Source: Amycolatopsis deserti
GTDB taxonomy: Bacteria; Actinomycetota; Actinomycetes; Mycobacteriales; Pseudonocardiaceae
Assembly (NCBI RefSeq): GCF_014653945.1
Contig: NZ_BNAU01000002.1
Location: forward strand, 1,173,914-1,237,913
Length of the DNA: 64,000 nt
Direction of reading: 5' to 3'
Position numbers and translations under genes: made by a program. The notes under the pieces are model-generated. The model made no database searches. It saw only the letters and a list, made by a program, of their open reading frames with translations, and had not been told where the DNA came from. Shown here piece after piece: positions 32,601-42,223 of this stretch (position 1 is its first letter; every line of letters starts with the position of its first letter).

Positions 32601-32863
32601 ACGAACCCACGCCGGCACCGACGAAGTCGATGCGCTGGGCCGGGCTGCAGTGGAGCTGCACCTACCCCGACGAGGACCCGCGCATCGAAATCGACCCCGA
32701 CTTCGGCGCCCTGCACGAAGTGCGGGGCAGCTGGAACTCGCCGGTCACAGATGACCTCTGACTGACGTCATGGTCGAGTCGACGCTGACCGCTCTGCAAC
32801 GACGCTGGGAGCAGGCCGCGGGTCACCCCTTCGCCAGGCTCCCACCTGCTCCCCGCAAACACC

Positions 32864-32898
32864 GACGGCCCGCCGACGATGATCGTCGACAGGCCGTC
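32864..32898 (-). terminator. Hairpin downstream of tRNA-Val
   Basis: GACGGCC (32864-32870) pairs with GGCCGTC (32892-32898), and an inner GACGAT/ATCGTC stem extends it. It is 21 bp beyond the 3' end of the leftward tRNA gene. Confidence 0.7.
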
Positions 32899-32918
32899 TG
32901 AACAGCTGAAACATCCGG

Positions 32919-32990
32919 TGGGCGATACTGGGATCGAACCAGTGACCTCTTCGGTGTGAACGAAGCGCTCTCCCCCTGAGCTAATCGCCC
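32919..32990 (-). tRNA. tRNA-Val (anticodon CAC)
   Basis: On the minus strand a full cloverleaf can be drawn. The acceptor stem is GGGCGAT/ATCGCCC, the D-arm GCTC/GAGC, and the anticodon stem CTTCG/CGAAG with loop TTCACAC, giving anticodon CAC. The T-arm is ACTGG-TTCGATC-CCAGT. The discriminator base is A at 32919. A complete CCA is not encoded (ACC followed by G). Confidence 0.95.
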
Positions 32991-33047
32991 GGTGTGCCGA
33001 AATCCTAGCGGATCCCGGCCGGCCCCCGTGCACCTACCCCAGTGCAC

Positions 33048-34100
33048 CTACCCCAGTCGCCGGGTCACGCGGTCCCGCGCCGCGTTCGCTTCGGCCTGCA
33101 GGCGGGCCACGATCTCCGCCGCCGGGCCCTCCGGCGCGACCGAGTACGTCTGCCCGCCCCACAGGTTCACGCCCTCCGGATCGCCGGCGGCGTGCGCGGC
33201 CGCCCGCACCGGCTTGGTCAGGTGGTGCACCTGGGGATACGCCGACGGCGCGTACGGCGAGTGCTCGGTCAGGAACCGGTTCACCAGGCCCCGCGCCGGG
33301 CGGCCGCTGAACGCCCGCGTGATCGCGGTGACCCGCCCGCCCTCGGCCAGCGCCTTGCGGTGCGCGAGCTGCGTCCCGGCCTCGTCGGCGCGCAGGAACG
33401 CGGTGCCCAGCTGCGCCGCGTCGGCCCCGGCGGCCAGCACGGCGGCCACGTCCGCGCCGTGCACCAGACCGCCCGCGGCGATCAGCGGCAGGTCGACCGC
33501 GGTCCCGACCAGCCGCAGCAACGCCAGCAGCCCGTACACCTCTCCCCCGGCCGGGTGCTCCGGGTCGTCGACGAACAACCCGCGGTGCGCGCCCGCCTCG
33601 AACCCCTGCACGCACAGCGCGTCCGCACCGATCTCGGCCGCCCGCACGGCCTCCTCCGGAGTGGTGACCGTCACGATCACTCGCGAGCCAGCCCCCTGCA
33701 GCCGCCGCACGTCCTCAGTGGACGGAAGCCCGAACGTGAACGACACGAACGGGATCCCCTGCATCACCAGGAGATCGACTTTCGCCGGGTAGTCGTCGTC
33801 CTCCCAGCGCGGGTCGCCGGGCTCGACCTCGTAGTGCCGCGCCTCCTCCTCGATCCGCCGCACGTAGGGCGCGAGGTCCACACCGGACTCCGCACCGGGC
33901 ACGAACAGGTTGACCCCGAACGGCCGGTCCGTCAGCTCCCGCGTCCGGGTGATCCGCTCACGGAGCGCGTCCGCGGTCAGGTACCCGGCAGCGAGGAACC
34001 CGGAGCCGCCGGCCTCGGCCACCGCGGCGACCAGTTCCGGCGTCGTCGGCCCACCGGCCATCGGCGCCACCAGGACGGGGACACGCAACTCTTCGAACAT
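33048..34100 (-). CDS. Nitronate monooxygenase (NPD/2-nitropropane dioxygenase family)
   Basis: 350 residues. FMN-binding TIM-barrel motifs: LVAPMAGGPTTPELVAAVAEAGGSGFLAAGYLT at the N-terminus, then DALCVQGFEAGAHRG, LPLIAAGGLVHGADVAAVLAAGADAAQLGTAFL. The catalytic His of the family is in GFEAGAHRG. Nitronate monooxygenases oxidise toxic propionate-3-nitronate and other nitronates. It is a monocistronic-looking leftward gene, starting with ATG 34100 next to a fragment of a TetR gene. Confidence 0.93.
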   Translation of the reverse strand: MFEELRVPVLVAPMAGGPTTPELVAAVAEAGGSGFLAAGYLTADALRERITRTRELTDRPFGVNLFVPGAESGVDLAPYVRRIEEEARHYEVEPGDPRWEDDDYPAKVDLLVMQGIPFVSFTFGLPSTEDVRRLQGAGSRVIVTVTTPEEAVRAAEIGADALCVQGFEAGAHRGLFVDDPEHPAGGEVYGLLALLRLVGTAVDLPLIAAGGLVHGADVAAVLAAGADAAQLGTAFLRADEAGTQLAHRKALAEGGRVTAITRAFSGRPARGLVNRFLTEHSPYAPSAYPQVHHLTKPVRAAAHAAGDPEGVNLWGGQTYSVAPEGPAAEIVARLQAEANAARDRVTRRLG

Positions 34101-34109
34101 GCCCCCACC

Positions 34110-34202
34110 CTAGGGTTTCCGGCCGCGCGCGTACGCCTCGAGCCCGTCCAGCAGGCGCTGCACCCCGAACTGAGGCCGGACCGAAGAGGCCTTGGCTTCG
34201 CT
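34110..34202 (-). pseudogene. TetR/AcrR regulator C-terminal fragment
   Basis: The minus-strand frame ending at 34110 reads EAKASSVRPQFGVQRLLDGLEAYARGRKP before a stop. The FGVQRLLDGLEAY stretch is the typical last helix of many TetR regulators. Only about 30 residues survive; upstream, this frame runs into the DUF5360 gene in a different frame. It probably was cut off by the arrival of the DUF5360/TetR pair. The short match makes this a modest call. Confidence 0.5.
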
Positions 34203-34585
34203 CAGGCGGTAGTTGGCTGCCCTGCCCGCTTTCGCATGGAGGCGATCGCGAGGCCGAGGGGCATGAGTACGAGCCAGAGGTTGACCAGCCACCACGAGGC
34301 ATCCCAGGTGGCGTAGAGGACGAAGAAGCTGATCGCCATGAGTCCCGCCGCGTGGGTGAACGCGAGTGCGGTCGCGTACGTCGGGGTCGCCCATTTGTGC
34401 TGCTTCGGCAGGAGTGACCATGTCAGTCCGGCGATGATCGCCAACAGGTCGAGCGGGAAGAACGACCAGTTCCACGCCTTGAGCCACTCTCCCTCACCGA
34501 CCGAGATGATGCCGCAAGCGGTGAGCGTCCAATAGACGACGAGACCGAGATCCGTGATGACGAGAAAGACCTTGCGAGTTTTCAC
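34202..34585 (-). CDS. DUF5360 (YvaD-like) integral membrane protein
   Basis: 127 residues from GTG 34585, with GGAGGG 5 nt upstream. Four hydrophobic segments are visible, beginning VFLVITDLGLVVYWTLTACGII. The WNWSFFPLDLLAIIAGL stretch is characteristic of the family of B. subtilis YvaD. The biochemical function of the family is unknown. It is divergent from a TetR regulator gene across a gap with a perfect 24-bp palindrome, as expected for a TetR-repressed membrane or efflux-related gene. GC content is lower than in the neighbours. Confidence 0.82.
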   Translation of the reverse strand: MKTRKVFLVITDLGLVVYWTLTACGIISVGEGEWLKAWNWSFFPLDLLAIIAGLTWSLLPKQHKWATPTYATALAFTHAAGLMAISFFVLYATWDASWWLVNLWLVLMPLGLAIASMRKRAGQPTTA

Positions 34586-34686
34586 GGTGTCCCTCCGATG
34601 AGGCGTTCGTTGATCTGGAGAGCCCGGCGAAGACCTCGGCACCTGATCACGTCGAATGAGAACCCCCCGTGCACGCTGACCACCGT

Positions 34687-34710
34687 ACTGTACCGGACGT
34701 CCGGTACAGT
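34687..34710. promoter_or_regulatory. Perfect 24-bp palindromic TetR operator
   Basis: The half-site ACTGTACCGGAC (34687-34698) is followed directly by its reverse complement (34699-34710), with no spacer. It is centred 42 bp from the TetR start and 114 bp from the DUF5360 start, and is therefore the likely operator controlling both genes. Confidence 0.8.
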
Positions 34711-34740
34711 AGTGGGAGAGTCGATCGGAGAGGTGACGCA

Positions 34741-35280
34741 GTGGTCGATCAAGCCCGATCCGCACGCGATCGCGTGCTGGACGCGACCGAGCGCGTGCTG
34801 GTACGTGATGGCGGAGACGCGGTGACGATCGCGGCGGTCGCTCGCGAGGCCGGCGTGAGCAAGGGCGGCCTCTTCTACCACTTCGCGTCCAAGGAACTGC
34901 TCATCGAGGGGCTGATCGCGCGGTACGTTGCCTCGTTCGACGAGTTGATCGCCACCGCTGGGGATGAGCCAGGAGCGGCGACACTGGCCTATCTGCGTTC
35001 AGCCGAACAGCAGGGAGGGCCGGCCTCACAGCCCGTGATCGCGCTACTGGCGGCCGCAGTCGTCAACCCACGAGCACTCGAAACGCTCCGCGATCGCTAC
35101 CAACGCTGGCAGCACCGGCTGAACGATGACGGCCTGGCGAGCGACGTCGCCACGACCATACGCTTCGCCGTCGACGGCCTCTGGCTTGCCGACACCCTCG
35201 ACCTTGCGCCCGCGCGGGGCAAAGCCCGCCAGCAGGTCATAGAGCGCCTTCGAACACTGATCCAAAACCACGACACCTGA
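34741..35280 (+). CDS. TetR/AcrR family transcriptional regulator
   Basis: 179 residues from GTG 34741 with GGAGAGG 7 nt upstream; an in-frame ATG at 34669 would include the operator, so it is rejected. The N-terminal HTH is RVLDATERVLVRDGGDAVTIAAVAREAGVSKGGLFYHFASKELLIEGLI. The C-terminal part (TetR_C-like, VNPRALETLRDRYQRWQHRL) has the usual helical ligand domain. It is expected to bind the perfect palindrome just upstream and to repress itself and the DUF5360 gene. Confidence 0.93.
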   Translation: MVDQARSARDRVLDATERVLVRDGGDAVTIAAVAREAGVSKGGLFYHFASKELLIEGLIARYVASFDELIATAGDEPGAATLAYLRSAEQQGGPASQPVIALLAAAVVNPRALETLRDRYQRWQHRLNDDGLASDVATTIRFAVDGLWLADTLDLAPARGKARQQVIERLRTLIQNHDT

Positions 35281-35345
35281 ACGATGAAGAACTGACAAGG
35301 CAGACCCTTCACGACTCCGTGGGGCGCCGTTCGCTCGGTGATCAC

Positions 35346-35598
35346 ATGCCGCGCGCATGGCACTGGTCTTCGTGCCGTACCTGAGCAGCGCGTTCGTGCC
35401 GCCGAGCTCGATGCCGGGCGGGCTGCGCGCGGTCGTGGAGCACCAGCCGGCGACGCTGGTGGTGGACAGCGTCCGGAACCTGCTGCGGGGCGCCCCGCCG
35501 AGTACTCGGTGTGGCCGGCGCTGGTGTGGTCGGGTGGGATCACCCTGGTCGCGGTGCCGATCGCCGGCGCGCTGTTCCGGCGGCGCGCGCGGCGCTAG
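35346..35598 (+). pseudogene. ABC-2 type transporter permease C-terminal remnant, frameshifted
   Basis: One frame reads ALVFVPYLSSAFVPPSSMPGGLRAVVEHQP followed by ATLVVDSVRNLLRG. A shifted frame then continues AEYSVWPALVWSGGITLVAVPIAGALFRRRARR to the stop. Joined, these form the last ~80 residues of a DrrB-like ABC-2 permease (SSAFVP...MP motif, final TM, RRR tail). A one-base shift lies near 35500. The N-terminal two-thirds are missing, cut where the DUF5360/TetR segment begins. Confidence 0.75.
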
Positions 35599-35607
35599 CT
35601 TGACCCC

Positions 35608-36051
35608 ATGACGAACCTCGACGCCGTCCGCTCGCTCGCCGCCCAGGAAACCGGTCTCGCCACCGTCGCGGTCGCGCGGGCGGACGGCACGGTGCACGCT
35701 TCGGTCGTCAACGCCGGGGTCCTCGACGATCCGGTGTCCGGCCGTCCGGCGGTCGCGTTCGTGGCGCACGGCAGGGCGAAGAAGCTGGAGCTGCTGCGCG
35801 ACCGCGGCAACGCCACGATCGTGTTCCGCCGCGGCTGGGTGTGGGCCGCGGTGCAGGGCCCGGCGCGGCTGATCGGCCCGGACCACCCGGACGCGGGCTT
35901 CGACCCGGCCGGCCTGCCCCGCCTGCTGCGCGACATCTTCACCGCGGCCGGCGGCACCCACGACGACTGGGACACCTACGACCGGGTGATGGCCGAAGAG
36001 CGGCGGTGCGCGGTGTTCGTCGAGGCGGCCCGGATCACCGGCACCGCCTGA
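35608..36051 (+). CDS. Pyridoxamine 5'-phosphate oxidase-like / F420-type flavin-split-barrel protein
   Basis: 147 residues. Split-barrel signs: LATVAVARADGTVHASVVNAGVLDDPVSGRPAVAFVAHGRAKKLELLRDRGNATIVFRRGWVWAAVQGPARLIGPDHP. This is the layout of the actinobacterial TIGR03618-like deazaflavin/F420-binding group. Such proteins reduce or oxidise small molecules with F420 or FMN; the substrate is unknown. It starts 9 bp after the ABC permease remnant and its stop lies 6 bp from the convergent lepA stop. Confidence 0.85.
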   Translation: MTNLDAVRSLAAQETGLATVAVARADGTVHASVVNAGVLDDPVSGRPAVAFVAHGRAKKLELLRDRGNATIVFRRGWVWAAVQGPARLIGPDHPDAGFDPAGLPRLLRDIFTAAGGTHDDWDTYDRVMAEERRCAVFVEAARITGTA

Positions 36052-36057
36052 CCGGCG

Positions 36058-37908
<1,851 letters not shown>

Positions 37909-38010
37909 TCGGGTCCTCGGCTCGTCGTGGGGTACACCTCCATGTTCCCATGCCCGATTTCCGGGTCATCCCCGATGCCGGTGAGCGGTGGCGAGTGCTG
38001 ACCTGGAGGT

Positions 38011-38610
38011 ATGAGCACAACCTTCGAGCAGATCCTCGACCGGGCCTTCGGTCACCCCCGTGGCCTGCTGGGCCGCATCGGCGGGACGGTGATGGCGCAC
38101 GCGAACGGCGCGACGGAACGGCACGTGGTGGACGTGGCGAGGCTCACCCCGGACGAGACGGTGCTGGTGGTCGGGCCGGGTCCCGGGGTGGGTTTGCGGC
38201 TGGCCGGCCAGCGGGCCGCGGTGGCCCACGGGGTCGATCCGTCGCCGGACATGCTGGCGCTGGCCCAGGCCCGCTGCGCGGCGGAGATCGAGGCCGGCCG
38301 CGTCCGGCTGGCGCGCGGCTCGGCGGAGCGGACGGGCCTGGAGCCGGCTTCCGTGGACGTCGTGATGAGCGTGAACAACGTCCAACTGTGGGACGACCGG
38401 CACGCCGGCTTTCTGGAGTCGCTCCGGGTGCTGCGCCCGGGTGGCCGGCTGATCCTGTCCGCGCACGAGAAGTGGCTGCCGGTGCCGAGGCACGCGCTGG
38501 CGGCGGAGCTGGTGGCGGCGGGGTTCACCGACCTGCAGACGTGGGTGTGGCAACCCCCGGGCGTCACCGCGCCCCTGGCAGCCCAACTCCGCGCACGACG
38601 CCCGGACTGA
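38011..38610 (+). CDS. Class I SAM-dependent methyltransferase
   Basis: 199 residues. SAM-binding motif I is VLVVGPGPGVGLRLAG near residues 52-67, followed by HGVDPSPDMLALAQARC (motif II acidic) and VDVVMSVNNVQLWDDR. It has the small UbiE/COQ5-like core with no cap domain; the acceptor is unknown. The ATG at 38011 has a GGAGG only 1 nt away, which is poor spacing, so a downstream start or leaderless translation is possible. It is divergent from lepA (102-bp gap). Confidence 0.88.
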   Translation: MSTTFEQILDRAFGHPRGLLGRIGGTVMAHANGATERHVVDVARLTPDETVLVVGPGPGVGLRLAGQRAAVAHGVDPSPDMLALAQARCAAEIEAGRVRLARGSAERTGLEPASVDVVMSVNNVQLWDDRHAGFLESLRVLRPGGRLILSAHEKWLPVPRHALAAELVAAGFTDLQTWVWQPPGVTAPLAAQLRARRPD

Positions 38611-38839
38611 CCGGGCTCACTGAGAACCGACGCCGGCCAGAGCCCTGCAGGGGCCGCGCCACCACTCCGCACACACCGTTCCAGCCGAGCCAACTCCAGC
38701 CACTCACAGCACCCATCTGCCCCGCCACCACATTTCGACACCCGGCGCGGTGCTCCTCCCCCGCGATCGGCGGAAGGAGCCCCTAGGGACGTCGGTCGGC
38801 CGCCCACCGTCACCGCAGCGGATCCGGCCGCCACGCCCC

Positions 38840-38943
38840 CCGACCGTCAGCAGGAGCCCCGAAGGGCCCTCCCGTCACCCCACGCAGCCACTCCCCTCCC
38901 CCGACCGGCAACAGGAGCCCCCGAATTGCCCTCCCGGCACCCT
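38840..38943. repeat. Two imperfect ~42-bp direct repeats
   Basis: Copies at 38840-38880 and 38901-38943 share CCGAC(C)G(T/G)CA(G/A)CAGGAGCCCC and a CCCTCCCGGCACC-like end. A shorter related piece lies near 38763. They fill the 342-bp gap between the methyltransferase and the VOC gene, in which I find no coding sequence. Confidence 0.65.
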
Positions 38944-38952
38944 CCGCGGGAG

Positions 38953-39333
38953 TCACTGCGCGCGGATGTCCGTCCGCAGTGGATGGTCCGGCGGGATCTC
39001 CACCAGCACGATCGACGTGCCGTCCGGGTCGGAGATGCGCGCCTCGTCCAGGCCCCACGGTTCCCGGCGGGCCTCGCGGTCCGGTTGGACCCCCCGCTCG
39101 GCCAGCTCGGCGAGCGTGGCCTTGAGGTCGCGGACCTGGAACCACAGCTCGACGTCCGGGCTGGTGCCCTTCTCGCCGCGGCCGACGACCTCCAGGTAGC
39201 CCTGGCCGGTGAAGAACACGGTGCCGCCGGGGAACGTGCGGTAGATCGCCAGGCCGAGCACGTCCCGGTAGAACGCCGTGGTCTTCTCGGGGTCGCGGGG
39301 GTGGATCAGCACGCGGCTGCTCAGCACGTCCAT
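38953..39333 (-). CDS. VOC family protein (glyoxalase/bleomycin-resistance fold)
   Basis: 126 residues, one VOC domain pair: SSRVLIHPRDPEKTTAFYRDVLGLAIYRTFPGGTVFFTGQGYLEVVGRG in the first half and LWFQVRDLKATLAELAERGVQ, WGLDEARISDPDGTSIVLVEIP in the second. Metal-ligand positions are partly kept (His7, Glu residues). The family covers glyoxalases, epimerases and resistance proteins; no substrate is evident. It is tail-to-head with the EamA transporter gene, both leftward or nearly so (23 bp apart). Confidence 0.85.
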   Translation of the reverse strand: MDVLSSRVLIHPRDPEKTTAFYRDVLGLAIYRTFPGGTVFFTGQGYLEVVGRGEKGTSPDVELWFQVRDLKATLAELAERGVQPDREARREPWGLDEARISDPDGTSIVLVEIPPDHPLRTDIRAQ

Positions 39334-39355
39334 ACCTCCTCCCTACCCCACCCGG

Positions 39356-40219
39356 TCAGGAAGCCGCAATCGCGGCGATCCCGGCCAGGACCACGACCGA
39401 GCCGACCAGGCGGCGGACCGGGTGCGGCTCGTCCAGCACGAGCCAGGCGGCGAGCCCGCCCAGCACGATGCTCACCTCCCGCGCGGGTGCGACCAGGCTG
39501 ATCGGCGCCATGCGCATCGCGTACAGCACCAGCACGTAGGCGACCGGCGACAGCACCCCCACGAGCACCGCCTCCCGCCAGTGCGACCGCCACAGCGCCC
39601 CGATCCGGCCGCCCGCTCGCAGGGCTGCGGGCGCGAGCAGCAGGCTCTGCAGCACCGCCCCGGCGGCGAAGTAGGGCAGCGGCGGGACGGCGACGGCGTT
39701 GACGGCGTGGTCGTCCCAGAGCGTGTAGGCGGCGATGGTGACGCCGGTGAGCAGCCCGTAGCAGACCCCGGCCCGGCGGGCACGCGCGTCCCCCGCCGAG
39801 CGCGCGCCGAGCCCGATCACCAGCACCCCGGCCACGACCAGGAACGCCCCGGTGAGCCCGAGCCACCCCGGCCGCTCGCCGAGCAGGACGACGGCCGCGA
39901 GCACGGACAGCAGCGGACCGCTCCCCCGCGCCAGCGGGTAGACGACGGACAGGTCACCGACCCGGTAACCCCGCTGCAGCACGACGCCGTAGGCGATGTG
40001 GAAGACCGCGGTGACCAGCGCCGCGGGCAACCAGGTCCACTGTGGACGCTGCCCCTCGGCCACCAGTGCGACGACCGCGACGGGGGCGCAGATCACCGCC
40101 GAGACGGTGTAGTAGAGGAACACGAAGCGGGCCCCGGCATCGACCCGTTTGGCGGCGAGGTTCCACCCGGCGTGCACCACGGCGGCGACGAGGACGAACC
40201 CGAGCGCGGTGCCGTTCAC
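39356..40219 (-). CDS. EamA/DMT family transporter
   Basis: 287 residues from GTG 40219, with GGGAGGGGG just upstream; an earlier GTG at 40249 lacks an SD. About ten hydrophobic helices in two EamA repeats: LGFVLVAAVVHAGWNLAAKR...VVYPLARGSGPLLSVLAAVVLLGERPGWLG and VCYGLLTGVTIAAYTLWDD...ISLVAPAREVSIVLGGLAAWLVLDEPHPVRRLVGS. These carry the family's end-of-repeat LGE and LDE signatures. It is an exporter/importer of small metabolites; substrate unknown. It is divergent from rpsT. Confidence 0.92.
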   Translation of the reverse strand: MNGTALGFVLVAAVVHAGWNLAAKRVDAGARFVFLYYTVSAVICAPVAVVALVAEGQRPQWTWLPAALVTAVFHIAYGVVLQRGYRVGDLSVVYPLARGSGPLLSVLAAVVLLGERPGWLGLTGAFLVVAGVLVIGLGARSAGDARARRAGVCYGLLTGVTIAAYTLWDDHAVNAVAVPPLPYFAAGAVLQSLLLAPAALRAGGRIGALWRSHWREAVLVGVLSPVAYVLVLYAMRMAPISLVAPAREVSIVLGGLAAWLVLDEPHPVRRLVGSVVVLAGIAAIAAS

Positions 40220-40370
40220 CTGCCCCCTCCCAGCCAGTGCGAGTGCCACGGTAGCGCCCTGCTAACCTTGACGGTCGTTGCCGTGTGGCATTCCGCCAGG
40301 GAGGAAACCCGCACGCCGGGGCCGGTACAGCGCGGCAGCGAACCCACCGACAGATCGAAGGAGCGCCTTC

Positions 40371-40631
40371 ATGGCCAACATCAAGTCCCAGATCAAGCGC
40401 ATCAAGACCAACGAGAAGGCGCGCCTGCGCAACCAGTCGGTCAAGTCCTCGGTGAAGACCGCGATCCGCAAGTTCCGCGAGGCCGCCGAGTCGGGCGACA
40501 AGGCCAAGGCCGTCGAGCTGCAGCAGGTGGCCGCTCGCGCCCTGGACAAGGCCGCCAGCAAGGGCGTCATCCACGCGAACCAGGCCGCCAACAAGAAGTC
40601 GGCGATGGCCAAGCGCGTCAACCAGCTCTGA
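40371..40631 (+). CDS. rpsT: 30S ribosomal protein S20
   Basis: 86 residues, [21 protein letters not shown] at the start, lysine/arginine-rich helices and [23 protein letters not shown] at the end, all characteristic of bS20. It is preceded by GAAGGAG and followed by a T-rich intrinsic terminator. Its location beside holA is conserved in actinobacteria. Confidence 0.98.
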   Translation: MANIKSQIKRIKTNEKARLRNQSVKSSVKTAIRKFREAAESGDKAKAVELQQVAARALDKAASKGVIHANQAANKKSAMAKRVNQL

Positions 40632-40650
40632 GCTTGATCTTTCCGAGGGA

Positions 40651-40681
40651 CGGGCATCCGGCAGGGTGCCCGCCCTTTTTT
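40651..40681 (+). terminator. Rho-independent terminator of rpsT
   Basis: CGGGCATCC (40651-40659), a 4-nt loop and GGGTGCCCG (40664-40672), with one G-U pair, followed by CCC and six T residues. This is the most canonical intrinsic terminator in the window. The rest of the gap to holA (40682-40960) has no feature I can support. Confidence 0.9.
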
Positions 40682-40960
40682 GCTGGTTATCGCCGTTCGT
40701 GCGGCCGCCATCCCCACTGCCCGCAGGCCCACGCAGTAACGCCCGCTGCTTCCACCTAGGCTCGCCGCCGTTTGCGGCTGTCCGGGCACGTGACGGACCT
40801 CTCGCTCTTCCGGCGCAGCCCCCGTGCAAGGTGGAATCGCAGGGCGCCGCACCAACACTCGAAGCCACGGTGACCGGACTCGAACCCCGCCGGGTTCGCC
40901 CTGCTCGCACGTTGCCCCGGGGCCGCCACTTAGCGCTCGAAACCGCGGTGACGGTCCGGC

Positions 40961-41941
40961 TCAGCGCTTGTCGCGGGCAGCGGCGAGCTCCAGCACCGCT
41001 CGCTCCAGCGCGTAGGCCGGGTCCGCGGCCTGGCCCTTGACCTCGGCGTTCACCCTCGCCACCACGGCCATCGCCTCGGCGAGGCCGGCTTGCGTCCAGC
41101 CGCGGGACTGGCCCTGCGCCTTGCGGATCTTCCACGGCGGCATTCCCAGCTCACCGGCCATCTGGTTCGGGTTGCCGCGCCCCGCCGCCGACACCCGGGC
41201 GATGGTGCGCACCGCGTCGGCGAGGGCGTCGGCGATCAGGACGTGCGCCACGCCGATCTGCAGCGCCCACCGCATCGCCTCAAGCGCCGCGCCACGCTCC
41301 CCCGCGACGGCCTTCTCCGCCACGGCGAAGCCGGTCACGTCCGCGCGGCCGCGGTGGTAGCGGCGCACGGCCTCCTCGTCGACCCGCCCGCCGGAGTCGG
41401 CCACCAGCTGCGACGCCGCCGCGGCCAGCTCGCGCAGGTCGGACCCGACGGCGTCGATCAGCGCCGCCACACCCGCCGGGTCGATCTTGCCGCCGGCCTG
41501 CCGGACCTCGTTGCGGACGAACGACTCCCGATCCGCCGGCCGGGTGATCTTCGGGCACTCGGTGACCTGGGCGCCAGCCTTGCGCAACGCCGCGGGCAGC
41601 GACTTGGCCGCCTTGCTGCGCCCGCCACCGGTGTGCACGACGACGAGGACGACGCCGTCGGCCGGCATCTTCGCGTAGGCCAGCACCGCGTCGGCCAGCT
41701 CCTGGCCGATGTCCTGCGCGCCCTCCAGCACGATGACCCGCCCCTCGCTGAACAGCGACGGGCTGACCAGCTCGGCGAGGGCGGGCGGCGTGAGGTCGGG
41801 CACCCGGACCTTCGTCATCTCGGCCGTCGGGTCCTCCCGGCGGGCCTGCTCCAGCGCGCCCCGGACGGCGCGTTCGACGAGCAGCTCCTCTTCGCCGAGC
41901 ACGAGCTGCAGGGGGGCGGAGGTGGTTGCCGGCGCGGTCAC
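40961..41941 (-). CDS. holA: DNA polymerase III subunit delta
   Basis: 326 residues. N-terminal AAA+-like domain: LQLVLGEEELLVERAVRGAL and SLFSEGRVIVLEGAQDIGQELADAVLAYAKMPADGVVLVVVHTGGGRSKAAK. The helical C-terminal collar includes FAVAEKAVAGERGAALEAMRWALQIGVAHVLIADALADAVR and a PPWKIRKAQGQSRGW segment typical of actinobacterial HolA. It loads the beta clamp as part of the clamp-loader complex. It is the neighbour of rpsT and the com genes, as in mycobacteria. Confidence 0.95.
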   Translation of the reverse strand: MTAPATTSAPLQLVLGEEELLVERAVRGALEQARREDPTAEMTKVRVPDLTPPALAELVSPSLFSEGRVIVLEGAQDIGQELADAVLAYAKMPADGVVLVVVHTGGGRSKAAKSLPAALRKAGAQVTECPKITRPADRESFVRNEVRQAGGKIDPAGVAALIDAVGSDLRELAAAASQLVADSGGRVDEEAVRRYHRGRADVTGFAVAEKAVAGERGAALEAMRWALQIGVAHVLIADALADAVRTIARVSAAGRGNPNQMAGELGMPPWKIRKAQGQSRGWTQAGLAEAMAVVARVNAEVKGQAADPAYALERAVLELAAARDKR

Positions 41942-42079
41942 GGTTCAGATCCTCCCACGGCCCACCGACAGCTCCGGAGCGTGATGAAACCCGCAGGGGC
42001 ATGGCGTGGCCCGCGCGGTGTGCCGTATGTTGTCAACCAGGCATCGCGCGAGCGCGTGAGCCACCACAATCGAATACCG

Positions 42080-42208
42080 CTCATCCAGAGGGGCAGAGGG
42101 AACGGCCCGACGAAGCCCCGGCAACCGGCGTCAGCCTGTCATCTCGATTCCGCGAGGTAGCTGACGATCACGGTGCCAATTCCGGCCCGCGTCAGCGGGA
42201 CAGATGAG
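42080..42208 (+). promoter_or_regulatory. SAM riboswitch (S-box, SAM-I type) in the thrC leader
   Basis: The leader has the S-box core in order: closing helix CTCATC (42080-42085) / GATGAG (42203-42208), then CAGAGGGGCAGAGGGAACGG, CCCGACGAAGCCCCGGCAACCGG, a variable stem (GTCAGC...GCTGAC) and ACGGTGCCAATTCC. It ends directly at the ribosome binding region (GAGGAAAGGA), 16 nt before the thrC ATG. There is no terminator stem between the P1 helix and the start. So I infer translational control: SAM-bound P1 would cover or crowd the SD. Confidence 0.85.
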
Positions 42209-42223
42209 GAAAGGAACCTCGCG

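Noticed and set aside
32690-32760. A second small gene ending SWNSPVTDDL
   Set aside because: No start with an SD, no recognised family, and it overlaps the decayed hydrolase region.
40840-40960. Possible tRNA because of a GGTTCGAGTCC-like string on the minus strand
   Set aside because: No matching T-stem, acceptor stem or anticodon arm can be drawn around it.
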